From assembly GCA_963786495.1 (NCBI GenBank), contig CAWAZL010000010.1:1-64000 (forward strand): a DNA stretch of 64,000 bases, given 5' to 3'. The stretch comes from JALZKA01 sp963786495 (GTDB taxonomy: Bacteria > Actinomycetota > Thermoleophilia > Solirubrobacterales > 70-9). Positions within the stretch are counted from its first letter, which is position 1; each line of letters begins with the position of its first letter. Shown one piece after another: positions 36,095 to 44,064 of the stretch. A program made the translations under genes and the position numbers. Below the pieces are notes generated by a model. That model had not been told where the DNA came from and did not search any database. It was given only the letters and a program-made list of their open reading frames with translations.

Positions 36095-38973
36095 ACATCC
36101 TGTGGCGTAACCCGGGCATGATCCGCGCGCTCTTCGGCTTCGTGGTCGGCGGCGCGATCGGCTTCGGTCTCGTCGTCGCGCTCCGCGCGATCTCGGGCCT
36201 CGAGATCTACCAGACCGAGCAGACCGGCTACCCGCACATCGTCGTGCCCGCGATCACCGCGCCGCTGGGATTCCTGGTCGGCATGGGCTGCTTCTCCTAC
36301 TGGTTCCGCTGGGCGGGCGGCGCGCCCACGATCCCCGAGGACCACGCCCAGCACGGCGCCAAGGAGTGGAAGGACTACTTCCGCTTCAACACCGATCACA
36401 AGGTGATCGGCATCCAATACATCTGCACCACGTTCTTCTTCTTCATCGTCGGCGGCATGGCGGCGATGACGGTCCGCGCCGAGCTCGCAAACCCCGGCAC
36501 GCAGATCGTCGACCCGGGCTTCTTCGGCGGCCTGTTCTCAACACACGCCGCGTTCATGATCTTCCTGTTCATCATCCCCGTCTTCGCCGGGATCGCGAAC
36601 TACGTCCTGCCGCTGATGATCGGTGCCCCGGACATGGCCTTCCCGCGCCTGAACGCCCTGTCGTTCTGGATGCTGCCAATGGCGGGCGTGCTCTTCATGG
36701 CGTCCTACTTCGTTCCCGGCGGCGCCTTCGACGCCGGCTGGACCGGCTACGCGCCGCTCTCGACCGGAGCGCCGTTAGGCCAGTCGTTCTTCAACTTAGG
36801 CGTGCAGTTCGCCGGCGCTTCGTCGGTGGCGACCGCATTGAACTTCCTGGTCACGATCATCACCATGCGTGCGCCCGGAATGACGTTCTGGCGTATGCCC
36901 CTGCTCGTCTGGGCGAACCTCTCGACTTCGCTCCTCGTCGTCGCGGCGACGCCGTTCATCGCCGGCGTCCAGTTCATGGTCCTCTTCGACCGCGCGCTCC
37001 ACACCAACTTCTTCAACGAGGCAGCCGGAGGTGACGTGCTGAGCTACCAGCACATCTTCTGGTTCTACTCGCACCCGGCCGTCTACATCATGATGCTGCC
37101 CGGGTTCGGGATCATCTCCGAGGTCTTATCCACCCACGCCCGTAAACCGATCTTCGGCTATCGCCTGATGGCGCTCGCGCTGATCGGGATCGTGGTCCTC
37201 TCCTACACCGTGTGGGCGCACCACATGTTCGTCTCGGGCATGTTCAGCTGGCTGCGCGTGCCCATGATGATCACGACCTTGCTCATCGCGGTGCCAACCG
37301 GGATCAAGATCTTCTCGTGGTTAGCGACGCTGTTCGATTCTGTGCTCCACCTGAAATCGACGGCCATGCTGTTCTCCCTGGGGTTCATCGTGACCTTCGT
37401 CGTGGGCGGGATCTCGGGCGTGATGCTGGGCATGGTGCCCCTCGACATCCACATGTCGGACACCTACTTCATCGTCGCCCACATCCACTTCGTGCTCTTC
37501 GGCGGCTCGGTCTTCACGATCTTCGCCGGGATCTATCACTGGTTCCCGAAGATGACCGGGCGCATGTACGACGAGCGCCTCGGGCGGGCGCACTTCTGGC
37601 TCACCCTGACCGGCATGCTCGGCACCTTCGTGCCGATGCACTGGATCGGCCTCGAGGGCATGCCGCGGCGCGTCGCCGACTACGCGGACCAGTTCGCCGA
37701 GTGGAACCTCGTGATCTCGATCTTCTCGTTCGTGCTTGGCGCCGCGCAGCTGATCTTCGTCTACAACGTCGTCGTCAGCTGGAAGTGGGGCCCGAAGGCG
37801 GGCGACAACCCGTGGCGCGCGAAGACGATCGAGTGGCTCGTCTCATCGCCGCCGCCGGTCTACAACTTCGACGAGATCCCGCGAGTGGTCGGCGGTCCGT
37901 ACGAGTTCGGCGTGCCCGGAGCGCGCCACGCGATCATGCACGGCGAGGAGGGGCATGAGGTCGCCGAGCCCGAGCCCGCCACCGTCAGGGACTACCTCAG
38001 GTGCGTCACCGTGACCGATGTAGCCCATAACGGCGCCGAGGCTCCCGCTCCTGACGTCTCGGGCGGCACCATCCTGGTCTTCCTGAACGAAGTCGCGGGC
38101 GGCCGCAAGCTCCTGAGCCAGGTGCGCGAGCGGATCGAGGCCGGCGCCGAGCGCGTCGCCATCGCCGCGCCGCAGAACCAGCCGGTCGCGGGTCAGATCG
38201 TCGACCGCGCCGAGCTGGCCGACGCAGCCAAGAGCCGAGTCGAAGTGACGCAGTCGGTCTTCGCCGAGTTCGGGATCGAGGCCGAGAGCGCCGTCATGGA
38301 CCCCGATCCGCTGCTAGCCATCGACGACGCGATCCGCGCCTTCGAGCCGGCGGAGGTGCTCCTCTCGTGCCTCACGGAGTCACGCTACGGCCTGACCCGC
38401 CGAAACCTCATCGACTGGGCGCAGGACGCTTTCGAGGTGCCGATCACGCACGTGCCGGTCCGCCTCGACGACGACGCGATCCGCTGGGATGTCACCCACA
38501 CCCTCGTGGTTGCCACGCAGACCGTCGCCTCGGGCGACCTTCTCGGCCGTCTCAAGTCACGCGCCGCTGAAAGCCCCCACCGCTACACCTTCATCTGCCC
38601 GCGCTCGGGCCAGCTCTCCCGCGAGGAGGTCTGCGAGCGCCTCGCCCGCACCCTCGCCGAGATGTACCGCTCGGACATCGACGCCACGGGCCAGCCGATG
38701 AGCCCCGCTCCTTTCGCCGCGGTCCAGAACGCCGTGGAGCACTACCGCGTCGACGAGATCCTGATCTCGACGCTGGCGGGCGAGCAGTCCGTCTGGCTCG
38801 AGGAAGGCCTGATCGACCGCGTCCACGACATCACCGACAAGCCCGTCGAGCACGTCGAGGCGGGCGGCGACGTCGCACCGCCCGCAGTCCCGGACGCCGA
38901 TGCCGATGAGGCGCCCGGTGAGGACCGCCCGGAGGGCGTCACGGTCGGCGACACCGCAGGAGAGGCCCACTGA
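36091..38973 (+). CDS. ctaD: Cytochrome c oxidase subunit I (A2 type) with two C-terminal USP-like domains
   Basis: 960 residues; a normal subunit I ends near residue 620. The oxidase core has all metal ligands: haem a His152 (FSTHAAFMIF) and His466, haem a3 His464 (VAHIHFVLFG), CuB His328 with the cross-linked Tyr332 (YSHPAVY), and His377/378 (WAHHMF). The YS-H-P motif without Glu marks an A2-type proton channel. Two extra helices precede the core. The extension has two alpha/beta domains at about 658-795 (ILVFLNEVAGGRKLLSQV) and 803-920 (HTLVVATQTVASGDLLGRL), each resembling universal stress proteins. It ends in an acidic tail. It is cotranslated with ctaC and ctaE. Confidence 0.93.
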   Translation: MNILWRNPGMIRALFGFVVGGAIGFGLVVALRAISGLEIYQTEQTGYPHIVVPAITAPLGFLVGMGCFSYWFRWAGGAPTIPEDHAQHGAKEWKDYFRFNTDHKVIGIQYICTTFFFFIVGGMAAMTVRAELANPGTQIVDPGFFGGLFSTHAAFMIFLFIIPVFAGIANYVLPLMIGAPDMAFPRLNALSFWMLPMAGVLFMASYFVPGGAFDAGWTGYAPLSTGAPLGQSFFNLGVQFAGASSVATALNFLVTIITMRAPGMTFWRMPLLVWANLSTSLLVVAATPFIAGVQFMVLFDRALHTNFFNEAAGGDVLSYQHIFWFYSHPAVYIMMLPGFGIISEVLSTHARKPIFGYRLMALALIGIVVLSYTVWAHHMFVSGMFSWLRVPMMITTLLIAVPTGIKIFSWLATLFDSVLHLKSTAMLFSLGFIVTFVVGGISGVMLGMVPLDIHMSDTYFIVAHIHFVLFGGSVFTIFAGIYHWFPKMTGRMYDERLGRAHFWLTLTGMLGTFVPMHWIGLEGMPRRVADYADQFAEWNLVISIFSFVLGAAQLIFVYNVVVSWKWGPKAGDNPWRAKTIEWLVSSPPPVYNFDEIPRVVGGPYEFGVPGARHAIMHGEEGHEVAEPEPATVRDYLRCVTVTDVAHNGAEAPAPDVSGGTILVFLNEVAGGRKLLSQVRERIEAGAERVAIAAPQNQPVAGQIVDRAELADAAKSRVEVTQSVFAEFGIEAESAVMDPDPLLAIDDAIRAFEPAEVLLSCLTESRYGLTRRNLIDWAQDAFEVPITHVPVRLDDDAIRWDVTHTLVVATQTVASGDLLGRLKSRAAESPHRYTFICPRSGQLSREEVCERLARTLAEMYRSDIDATGQPMSPAPFAAVQNAVEHYRVDEILISTLAGEQSVWLEEGLIDRVHDITDKPVEHVEAGGDVAPPAVPDADADEAPGEDRPEGVTVGDTAGEAH

Positions 38974-39594
38974 TGGAATCCGCTTCGATCTCAGCCGGGC
39001 ATGCTCACGAGCATCACGGTCCGCCCGAGGCGCATCAGAGCTCGCGGATCGACCGCCAGACGCTCGGCATCCTGCTTTTCATCGTCTCGGAGATCATGCT
39101 TTTCGGGGCGTTCTTCGCCTCCTACTTCTTCATCCGGGTCGTCGCCAACCAGGGTCCCTGGCCCCCTGAGCCCTACGAGCTACCCGTCTTGGTCGCGGGC
39201 GTGAACACGGCGATCCTGATCTCGTCGAGCTTCACCGTCCACCTGGCGCTCGAGGGCGCCAAGAAGGGCAACCGCAGGGCGATGCAGCTGGGCCTCAGCG
39301 CAACCTGGCTCCTGGGCGCGACGTTCCTCTTCATCCAGATCAACGAGTACGTCCACATCGGCTTCTCGGCCCGCGACGGCGCCTTCGGCTCGATCTTCTA
39401 CGGCCTGACCGGCCTCCACGGGGCCCACGTCTTCGTCGGGCTCTTACTCTTGACGTTCGCGAACATCCGCGCGTACAAGGGCCACTTCGGCACCGCGGCG
39501 AAGGACCACCTGGGCGTCGAGGTGCCCGGGCATCTACTGGCACTTCGTCGACGTCATGTGGATCGTCGTGTTCGTGACCGTTTACATCCTTTAG
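38973..39594 (+). CDS. ctaE: Cytochrome c oxidase subunit III, frameshifted near the end
   Basis: About 207 residues. A His-rich cytoplasmic start (AGHAHEHHGPPEAH) precedes five helices: LGILLFIVSEIMLFGAFFASYFF with the conserved Glu, VNTAILISSSFTVHLAL, LSATWLLGATFLFIQINEY, and GLHGAHVFVGLLLLTF. A single-base shift near 39530 hides the natural end GIYWHFVDVMWIVVFVTVYIL, which stops at 39592-39594. The ATG overlaps the ctaD stop (TGATG). The protein belongs to the oxidase made by ctaC and ctaD. Confidence 0.92.
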
Positions 39595-39615
39595 TTCAGC
39601 TGCCAAGGTGACCCT

Positions 39616-40269
39616 GTGAAGATCACCGAGGACCAGATGTTCAAGGTCGTCCTGGCCGTTGGAGCCGCGATGGTCCCCGTGATCCTGCTGGCGGTCGTGA
39701 TCGATCCGCTCGCCGGAGCGATCCTGTTCGGAATCGAGATCGGCGCTGCCATCGGCTACCTCTACCAGCGCTGGCGAGCCATCGAGCCCCGCGCAGCCGA
39801 GGTGGCGCCGGTGCCCGACGACGGCGTGCACCGGGTGCTCGTGGTCGCAAATGAGACCGTGGGCGGTCGCGCGCTGCTCGCAGAGCTCCAGAACCGCCTC
39901 CGAGGCGAGGAGAGCTCGGAAGTCTTGGTCGTCTGCCCGCCGCTCGCGGGCTCCGCGGCCGAGCACTGGTCGTCTGACATCGACGGCTACATCCCGGAGA
40001 CCAAGGAGCGCTTGGAGGCGTCAGTCGCCGCTATGCGATCCGCGGGCATCAACGCGTCAGGCCGCCTGGGCGACCACCACGATCCGAACCAGGCGATCGA
40101 GGACGCCCTCAAGGTATTTCCGGCCGACGAGGTCGTGATCTCGACCCATCCGCCCAAGCGCTCACGCTGGCTGGAGTCTGGAGTGGTGGAGAAGGCCAGG
40201 GAGGAGCTACCCCCGCCGGTCAGTCACATTGTCGTCGACCTCGAGGCTGAGTCCGCAGGGAGCGCTTGA
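39616..40269 (+). CDS. Membrane-anchored universal-stress-protein-like protein in the oxidase operon
   Basis: 217 residues from GTG. Two helices (VLAVGAAMVPVILLAVVI, AILFGIEIGAAIGYLYQRW) take the place where a small subunit IV is usually encoded. Residues about 75-210 form a USP-like alpha/beta domain: VHRVLVVANETVGGRALLAEL, AVAAMRSAGINASGRLGDHHDPNQAI-like helix and strand, then VVISTHPPKRSRWLESGVVE. The same architecture (VLVVANETVGG ... P..A..DAL ... W...GVV) appears in the two domains fused to subunit I, so the three are probably paralogues. The domain faces the cytoplasm if the helices form a hairpin. Confidence 0.75.
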   Translation: MKITEDQMFKVVLAVGAAMVPVILLAVVIDPLAGAILFGIEIGAAIGYLYQRWRAIEPRAAEVAPVPDDGVHRVLVVANETVGGRALLAELQNRLRGEESSEVLVVCPPLAGSAAEHWSSDIDGYIPETKERLEASVAAMRSAGINASGRLGDHHDPNQAIEDALKVFPADEVVISTHPPKRSRWLESGVVEKAREELPPPVSHIVVDLEAESAGSA

Positions 40270-40273
40270 GCGC

Positions 40274-41002
40274 CTAAGCCGAGCACTCGTCGGACAGCGA
40301 GTCCGCGGTTTCTTTCGAGCCGACGGACTCGAGCAGGTAGGTGATGAGGTCCTTCAGGTTCTCCTGCGGGATGACGTCGCAGCCGAACGGGGGCATGATG
40401 CCGGCCTCGAAGTTCTCGGCGATCTCGGCCTCGGGATCACGAATCGACAGCTCGAGCGACTCCGCGTCGTCGTCTGCGAGCGCATCGTCGAGGTCGGGTC
40501 CGACGGTGCCCGCCGTGCCGGCGGCCTCCAGCGTGTGGCAACCGCCGCAACTGTCGGTGAAGATCTGCGAGCCGTCGCCGAGCGGCGGCGGCTCGATCCC
40601 CTCGACGCCGGCAACGGATGCGACGTATGCGGCGACGTCCCTGGCATCAGAGCCGGTGAAGATGTCGGCGGGCATGTAGGTCTGCGCGTAGTCCTGATCG
40701 CCCTCGTCGACGGGGCGGGGGTGGGCGATCTGGTCCTCGACGACACCTTCGATCGTGTCCTGGTCCATGCCGTCGGCACGGGCTTGGGCGAAGGCTGAAT
40801 CGAGGCTCGGTCCGATGTTCGTCGCCGAGCGCGCCTCGGTGAGCGCGTGGCAGCTCGCACAGCCCTGGTTGAAGAGGTCCTTGCCGCGGGCGAGGTCGGC
40901 CTCCTCCTGGGTGTCGCAGCCTGCGGCGACCGCTCCCGTAAGGAGGGCGAGCGAGGTGACGATGACCGCCTTCCCGCGGGCGACTGACACGAGGCGTGGC
41001 AC
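40274..41002 (-). CDS. Dihaem cytochrome c lipoprotein
   Basis: 242 residues from GTG at 41002. A lipoprotein signal ends at AAGCDTQ. Two cytochrome c domains follow, with haem motifs CASCH (near residue 48) and CGGCH (near residue 153). The axial Met candidates lie in TYMPADIF and GIMPPFG. It is an outward-facing, lipid-anchored electron carrier and the likely donor to the CuA site of ctaC, whose operon converges on it 4 bases away. Its small acidic linkers fit flexible docking. Confidence 0.9.
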   Translation of the reverse strand: MPRLVSVARGKAVIVTSLALLTGAVAAGCDTQEEADLARGKDLFNQGCASCHALTEARSATNIGPSLDSAFAQARADGMDQDTIEGVVEDQIAHPRPVDEGDQDYAQTYMPADIFTGSDARDVAAYVASVAGVEGIEPPPLGDGSQIFTDSCGGCHTLEAAGTAGTVGPDLDDALADDDAESLELSIRDPEAEIAENFEAGIMPPFGCDVIPQENLKDLITYLLESVGSKETADSLSDECSA

Positions 41003-41125
41003 GCGCGCAATCCTATCTTGCGGGACGGCACCTGCATGCGTGGTGACGCACGAACTTCCGGGCTTGGATATGTTTAGAGCGGATTCGCACTAAGAACCGC
41101 TTTCGAAGGGAGCTGGGGCAAGCAG

Positions 41126-41548
41126 ATGGAGGTCAGGGACGGGATGTCTGGGGTGGTGTTGACGGTTGGACCGGGACACACGCTCCGAGAGGCCGCGCAG
41201 AAGATGACCGAGCGCGCGGTCGGCGCCGCGGTCGTGATCGACGACCAGCTGCCGGCACCGGGCGTTTTGAGTGAACGCGACATCCTGATCTCGCTCGGCA
41301 AGGGCGAGGACCCCGACTCCGAGCGCGTGGGCGACCACTTCTCCGACGCGATCATCTCGGCGGCGCCCGACTGGAGCCTCGAGCGCGCGGCGATGGAGAT
41401 GTCCCGCCGCCACATCCGCCACCTGGTCGTTGTCGAAGGCGGCGAGCTCGTGGGCGTCCTCTCGATGCGCGACATCATGCGCGTTTGGACGTCAGACGGC
41501 GCAACGTCGTCGATGACCTCCCCCGAATCCGAAGCCTCACACGCCTGA
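41126..41548 (+). CDS. CBS-domain pair protein
   Basis: 140 residues. The two CBS motifs run GHTLREAAQKMTERAVGAAVV ... GVLSERDILISLG and DWSLERAAMEMSRRHIRHLVVV ... GVLSMRDIMRVW. Length and layout match stand-alone cytoplasmic CBS proteins that sense nucleotides. It is divergent from the cytochrome c gene with a 123-base gap that must hold both promoters, though I see no strong consensus there. A link to respiratory control is only suggested by position. Confidence 0.85.
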   Translation: MEVRDGMSGVVLTVGPGHTLREAAQKMTERAVGAAVVIDDQLPAPGVLSERDILISLGKGEDPDSERVGDHFSDAIISAAPDWSLERAAMEMSRRHIRHLVVVEGGELVGVLSMRDIMRVWTSDGATSSMTSPESEASHA

Positions 41549-41562
41549 GCGGCGCGGCCTGG

Positions 41563-41835
41563 CTACGAGCTGGGCTCGGAGCTCTTGGGCTGAACGGTCG
41601 GGAGGACCGCTGTCGTGAGCTTCTGGCGGCGCGGGAGGCGGGCAACGCCGTCCTCGGTGCCACGGAGCATCCGCACGACGGCGGCGATCGCGACGATCGC
41701 GCCGATGGCGCCGTATGGCCACCAGACGAAGATGCCGGCAATGACGGCGGCGAGGCCGAGCGCAAGGAGTGCCGGGTCCCATGAGGGCTCGGGTACGTAG
41801 ACGAGCTCGGTCGGCTGAGGATCTTCGTCAGCCAT
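41563..41835 (-). CDS. Small two-helix membrane protein, possible oxidase accessory subunit
   Basis: 90 residues. After a short polar start (MADEDPQPTELVYVPEPSW) come two helices (PALLALGLAAVIAGIFVWW and YGAIGAIVAIAAVVRML) and a basic/Ser tail. Position and hydropathy resemble the small subunit IV-type proteins of actinobacterial oxidases. It lies in a minus-strand run with a 36-residue membrane protein, ctaB and ctaA. Function inferred from context only. Confidence 0.55.
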   Translation of the reverse strand: MADEDPQPTELVYVPEPSWDPALLALGLAAVIAGIFVWWPYGAIGAIVAIAAVVRMLRGTEDGVARLPRRQKLTTAVLPTVQPKSSEPSS

Positions 41836-41837
41836 CG

Positions 41838-41948
41838 CTACGCGAGGTAGTAGGTCGCGAACATGAACGCGAGCGCGAACACGCCGACCGCAATCGCAGC
41901 GGCGAAGAGGCCGGTCCTGAGGTTCTTGTCGGCAAGTCGCCTGTCCAT
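41838..41948 (-). CDS. Very small (36-residue) membrane protein
   Basis: ATG at 41948 to TAG at 41838 encodes MDRRLADKNLRTGL followed by one helix (FAAAIAVGVFALAFMFATYYLA). It ends 2 bases before the ATG of the next small protein and begins 12 bases after the ctaB stop, so it fits the operon exactly. A charged start plus a single C-terminal helix is typical of tiny oxidase subunits. The reading frame is short, so support comes from context and hydropathy. Confidence 0.55.
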   Translation of the reverse strand: MDRRLADKNLRTGLFAAAIAVGVFALAFMFATYYLA

Positions 41949-41960
41949 CGACGCTGAACT

Positions 41961-42887
41961 CTATACGGCGCGGTCGATGGCCATGGCGGTAAAGAGAAGG
42001 GCCAGGTAGGCGAGGGACGAGAGGTAGAGGCGAAGGGCAGCCTGGCGCGACGGTGAGCGCAGGAGCCTAACCGCGAGGACCATGAACACGCCGCCGAGGA
42101 CGAGGGCCGAAACGAGGTAGAAGGTGCCGAAGAGGCCCGTTGCGACGGGCGCGATCGTCAGCGCGACCAGGAGTGCCGCGTAGACGACGATCTGGCGGCG
42201 CGTCGACTCCTCGCCGCGCACCACCGGCATCATCGGCACGCCGGTCCGGGCGTAGTCGTCCTTGATCAGCAGCGAGAGCGCCCAGAAGTGGGGAGGCGTC
42301 CACATGAAGACGATCGCGAAGGGGTAGAGCGAGTCGAGCGTCAGGCTGCCAGTTGCGGCGGCCCAGCCGACCAGCGGCGGCACGGCGCCCGCGGCGCCGC
42401 CGATCACGATGTTCTGCGGCGTCAGCGGCTTCAGCCACATCGTGTAGACGAAGACGTAGCCCAGGAGCCCGGCCATCGCCAGGAGGGCCGAAAGCATGTT
42501 CACCGTGAGCGCGAGCTGGACGAATGCGAGCGCCCCCAGGACGATGCCGAAGACGAGGCCGTGGACGGGCTCGATCCGCCCCGAGACGAGCGGGCGTGAG
42601 CGCGTGCGGGCCATGCGGGCGTCGCGGTCGCGGTCGAGGTAGTGGTTGATCGCCCCGGCGCCGCCGGCGGCGAGGTAGCCGCCGAGCATCGTCCACAGGA
42701 CGGTCGAGAGCGCCAGGCCCTCGGGCATGGCGACCACCATCGTCGCGACGGTCGTGACGAGCAGCAGCGAGATGATGCGCGGCTTCGTGAGCGCGATGTA
42801 GTCGCGCACGTGCGCCATGAACGTCGGGCGCGCCTCGCCGTAGCGGCCTGTCAGCGCTGGGTCGCGCGTTGCTGTGGCGGACTCCAT
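41961..42887 (-). CDS. ctaB: Protohaem IX farnesyltransferase (haem O synthase)
   Basis: 308 residues with about nine helices of the UbiA prenyltransferase fold. The first Asp-rich motif is NHYLDRDRDARMARTRSRPL and the second is LSLLIKDDYARTGVPMMPVV. YIALTKPRIISLLLVTT is the standard start. It adds farnesyl to haem B, giving haem O, the precursor of haem A used by the oxidase. It starts inside the ctaA stop (TGATG), so the two act in sequence and are coupled. Confidence 0.95.
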   Translation of the reverse strand: MESATATRDPALTGRYGEARPTFMAHVRDYIALTKPRIISLLLVTTVATMVVAMPEGLALSTVLWTMLGGYLAAGGAGAINHYLDRDRDARMARTRSRPLVSGRIEPVHGLVFGIVLGALAFVQLALTVNMLSALLAMAGLLGYVFVYTMWLKPLTPQNIVIGGAAGAVPPLVGWAAATGSLTLDSLYPFAIVFMWTPPHFWALSLLIKDDYARTGVPMMPVVRGEESTRRQIVVYAALLVALTIAPVATGLFGTFYLVSALVLGGVFMVLAVRLLRSPSRQAALRLYLSSLAYLALLFTAMAIDRAV

Positions 42888-43900
42888 CAGGCGGTCACCG
42901 CCTCGTCGGAGCGGGAGGACGAGCCCCCGGTGCCAGGCACGGTGCCTGGCACCGAGCGGGGGGCCGGGATTCGCATCAAGGTGGTGTTGGCGTAGACGAT
43001 CGTCGCCCAGATCGCGGTCCCCAGGCTCAGGTGGGCGAGGATGAGGCCCGCGTGCTTGCCGAGCCAGACGTTGGCCGCGCCGAGGAGGATCTGCGCCGCC
43101 ACCAGGCCGCCGACGGCGACGAACGAGCGGCTCGGGGCGCGCTGGCGGATCGCGACGGCGACCAGCGCCAGTACGGCGAGCGCCGTCAGGTACATGAAGA
43201 GGCGGTGCATGAGCTGGATGTCGATGAGGCGGTCGATGCCGAACGGCATGAATTGATCGACACAGCCCGGGAACTGCTCGCCACACGCCGTGTGAGCGCC
43301 CACAACCGGTTCTGTGGGCGTGCCCTCGCCCTCGGTGCCGGCGACGAGACCACCGGCGACGATCGTCGCGAGGATGAGCACGGCCGTCACGACCGAGAGG
43401 GTGCGCAACAGGCTGGTGCCGCTTGCGGGCTTCGGCTCGGGCTCGGAAGCGAGGCGTCTCAGCGCGAAGAGGGTGCCGAGGAAGATCATCGCCAGGCCGA
43501 GGTGCGCGGCCACCAGGTACTCGTGGAGGCCCTCCTCGACGGTGAGGCCGCCGAGGCCCGCCTGGGCGAGCACCAGCACGCCCGCGGTGGCCGAGAGGCC
43601 AACGATCCAGCGGTACTCGCGGAGGTCTTTCCACGCGCGCCAGGCGACCAGCGCCATCAGGACGGCGACTATGCCCGCGGCGATCCGGTGCGAGTACTCG
43701 ATCATGGACTCGGCCGAGTTGGCCGGGATCACGCCGCCCTCGCAAAGCGGCCATCCGTGCGTGCCTGAGCCCTCCGGGCCACAGCCGAGGCCGGAGTCGG
43801 AAACCCGCACGATTCCGCCGATAAGGATCAGGACGAAGGTGGCGACGATCGTGGCGGTGACGAGGCGCCGGAAGCGCCCCAGCTCAGCGGCCGAATCCAT
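42887..43900 (-). CDS. ctaA: Haem A synthase (CtaA/Cox15)
   Basis: 337 residues, eight helices. Conserved haem histidines appear in MIEYSHRIAAG, VAAHLGLAM, MHRLFMYL and LAHLSLG; GGIVRVSDSGLGCGPEG opens the protein. Two outward loops carry Cys pairs (CGPEG...PLC and ACGEQFPGC), as in Gram-positive CtaA. It oxidises the haem O methyl group to give haem A. The C-terminal tail contains VPGTVPGT, encoded by the palindromic repeat at 42929-42953. Confidence 0.93.
   Translation of the reverse strand: MDSAAELGRFRRLVTATIVATFVLILIGGIVRVSDSGLGCGPEGSGTHGWPLCEGGVIPANSAESMIEYSHRIAAGIVAVLMALVAWRAWKDLREYRWIVGLSATAGVLVLAQAGLGGLTVEEGLHEYLVAAHLGLAMIFLGTLFALRRLASEPEPKPASGTSLLRTLSVVTAVLILATIVAGGLVAGTEGEGTPTEPVVGAHTACGEQFPGCVDQFMPFGIDRLIDIQLMHRLFMYLTALAVLALVAVAIRQRAPSRSFVAVGGLVAAQILLGAANVWLGKHAGLILAHLSLGTAIWATIVYANTTLMRIPAPRSVPGTVPGTGGSSSRSDEAVTA
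42929..42953. repeat. Double GGTGCC-N-GGCACC palindrome inside the ctaA 3' end
   Basis: Units at 42929-42941 (ending G instead of C) and 42941-42953 share one base. They are read in frame by ctaA as VPGTVPGT, 15 codons before its stop, so the insertion lengthened a tolerant tail. Confidence 0.9.
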
Positions 43901-43956
43901 CGCTCTCAGGATACGGGCGGGGGTGTTTCGCCTGAGTCCGCGGCATCATCGTCGAC

Positions 43957-44064
43957 TGAGGGGTCAGACCCCTCAACAGGCTCAGAGGTCTCTTCAGCTT
44001 CGACTTCGGGGTCAGACCCCGCGTCTCGGTTCTTCCGCTTCGACCTCTGTCGGGGTCAGACCCC
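43957..44064. repeat. Three GGGGTC-A-GACCCC palindromes between the degenerate subunit I gene and ctaA
   Basis: Copies lie at 43957-43975 (extended to a 19-base perfect palindrome TGAGGGGTC-A-GACCCCTCA), 44008-44020 and 44052-44064. The last two sit in a diverged tandem duplication of about 43 bases that shares CTTCGAC, the palindrome and CTCGGTTCTTC. The third copy supplies the TGA stop of the upstream gene at 44056-44058. The gap has no other feature. Confidence 0.85.

Noticed and set aside
43957..44064. Short direct repeats considered as a CRISPR array
   Set aside because: The repeated unit is a 13-nt palindrome with uneven, partly duplicated spacers, only three copies and no cas genes nearby.
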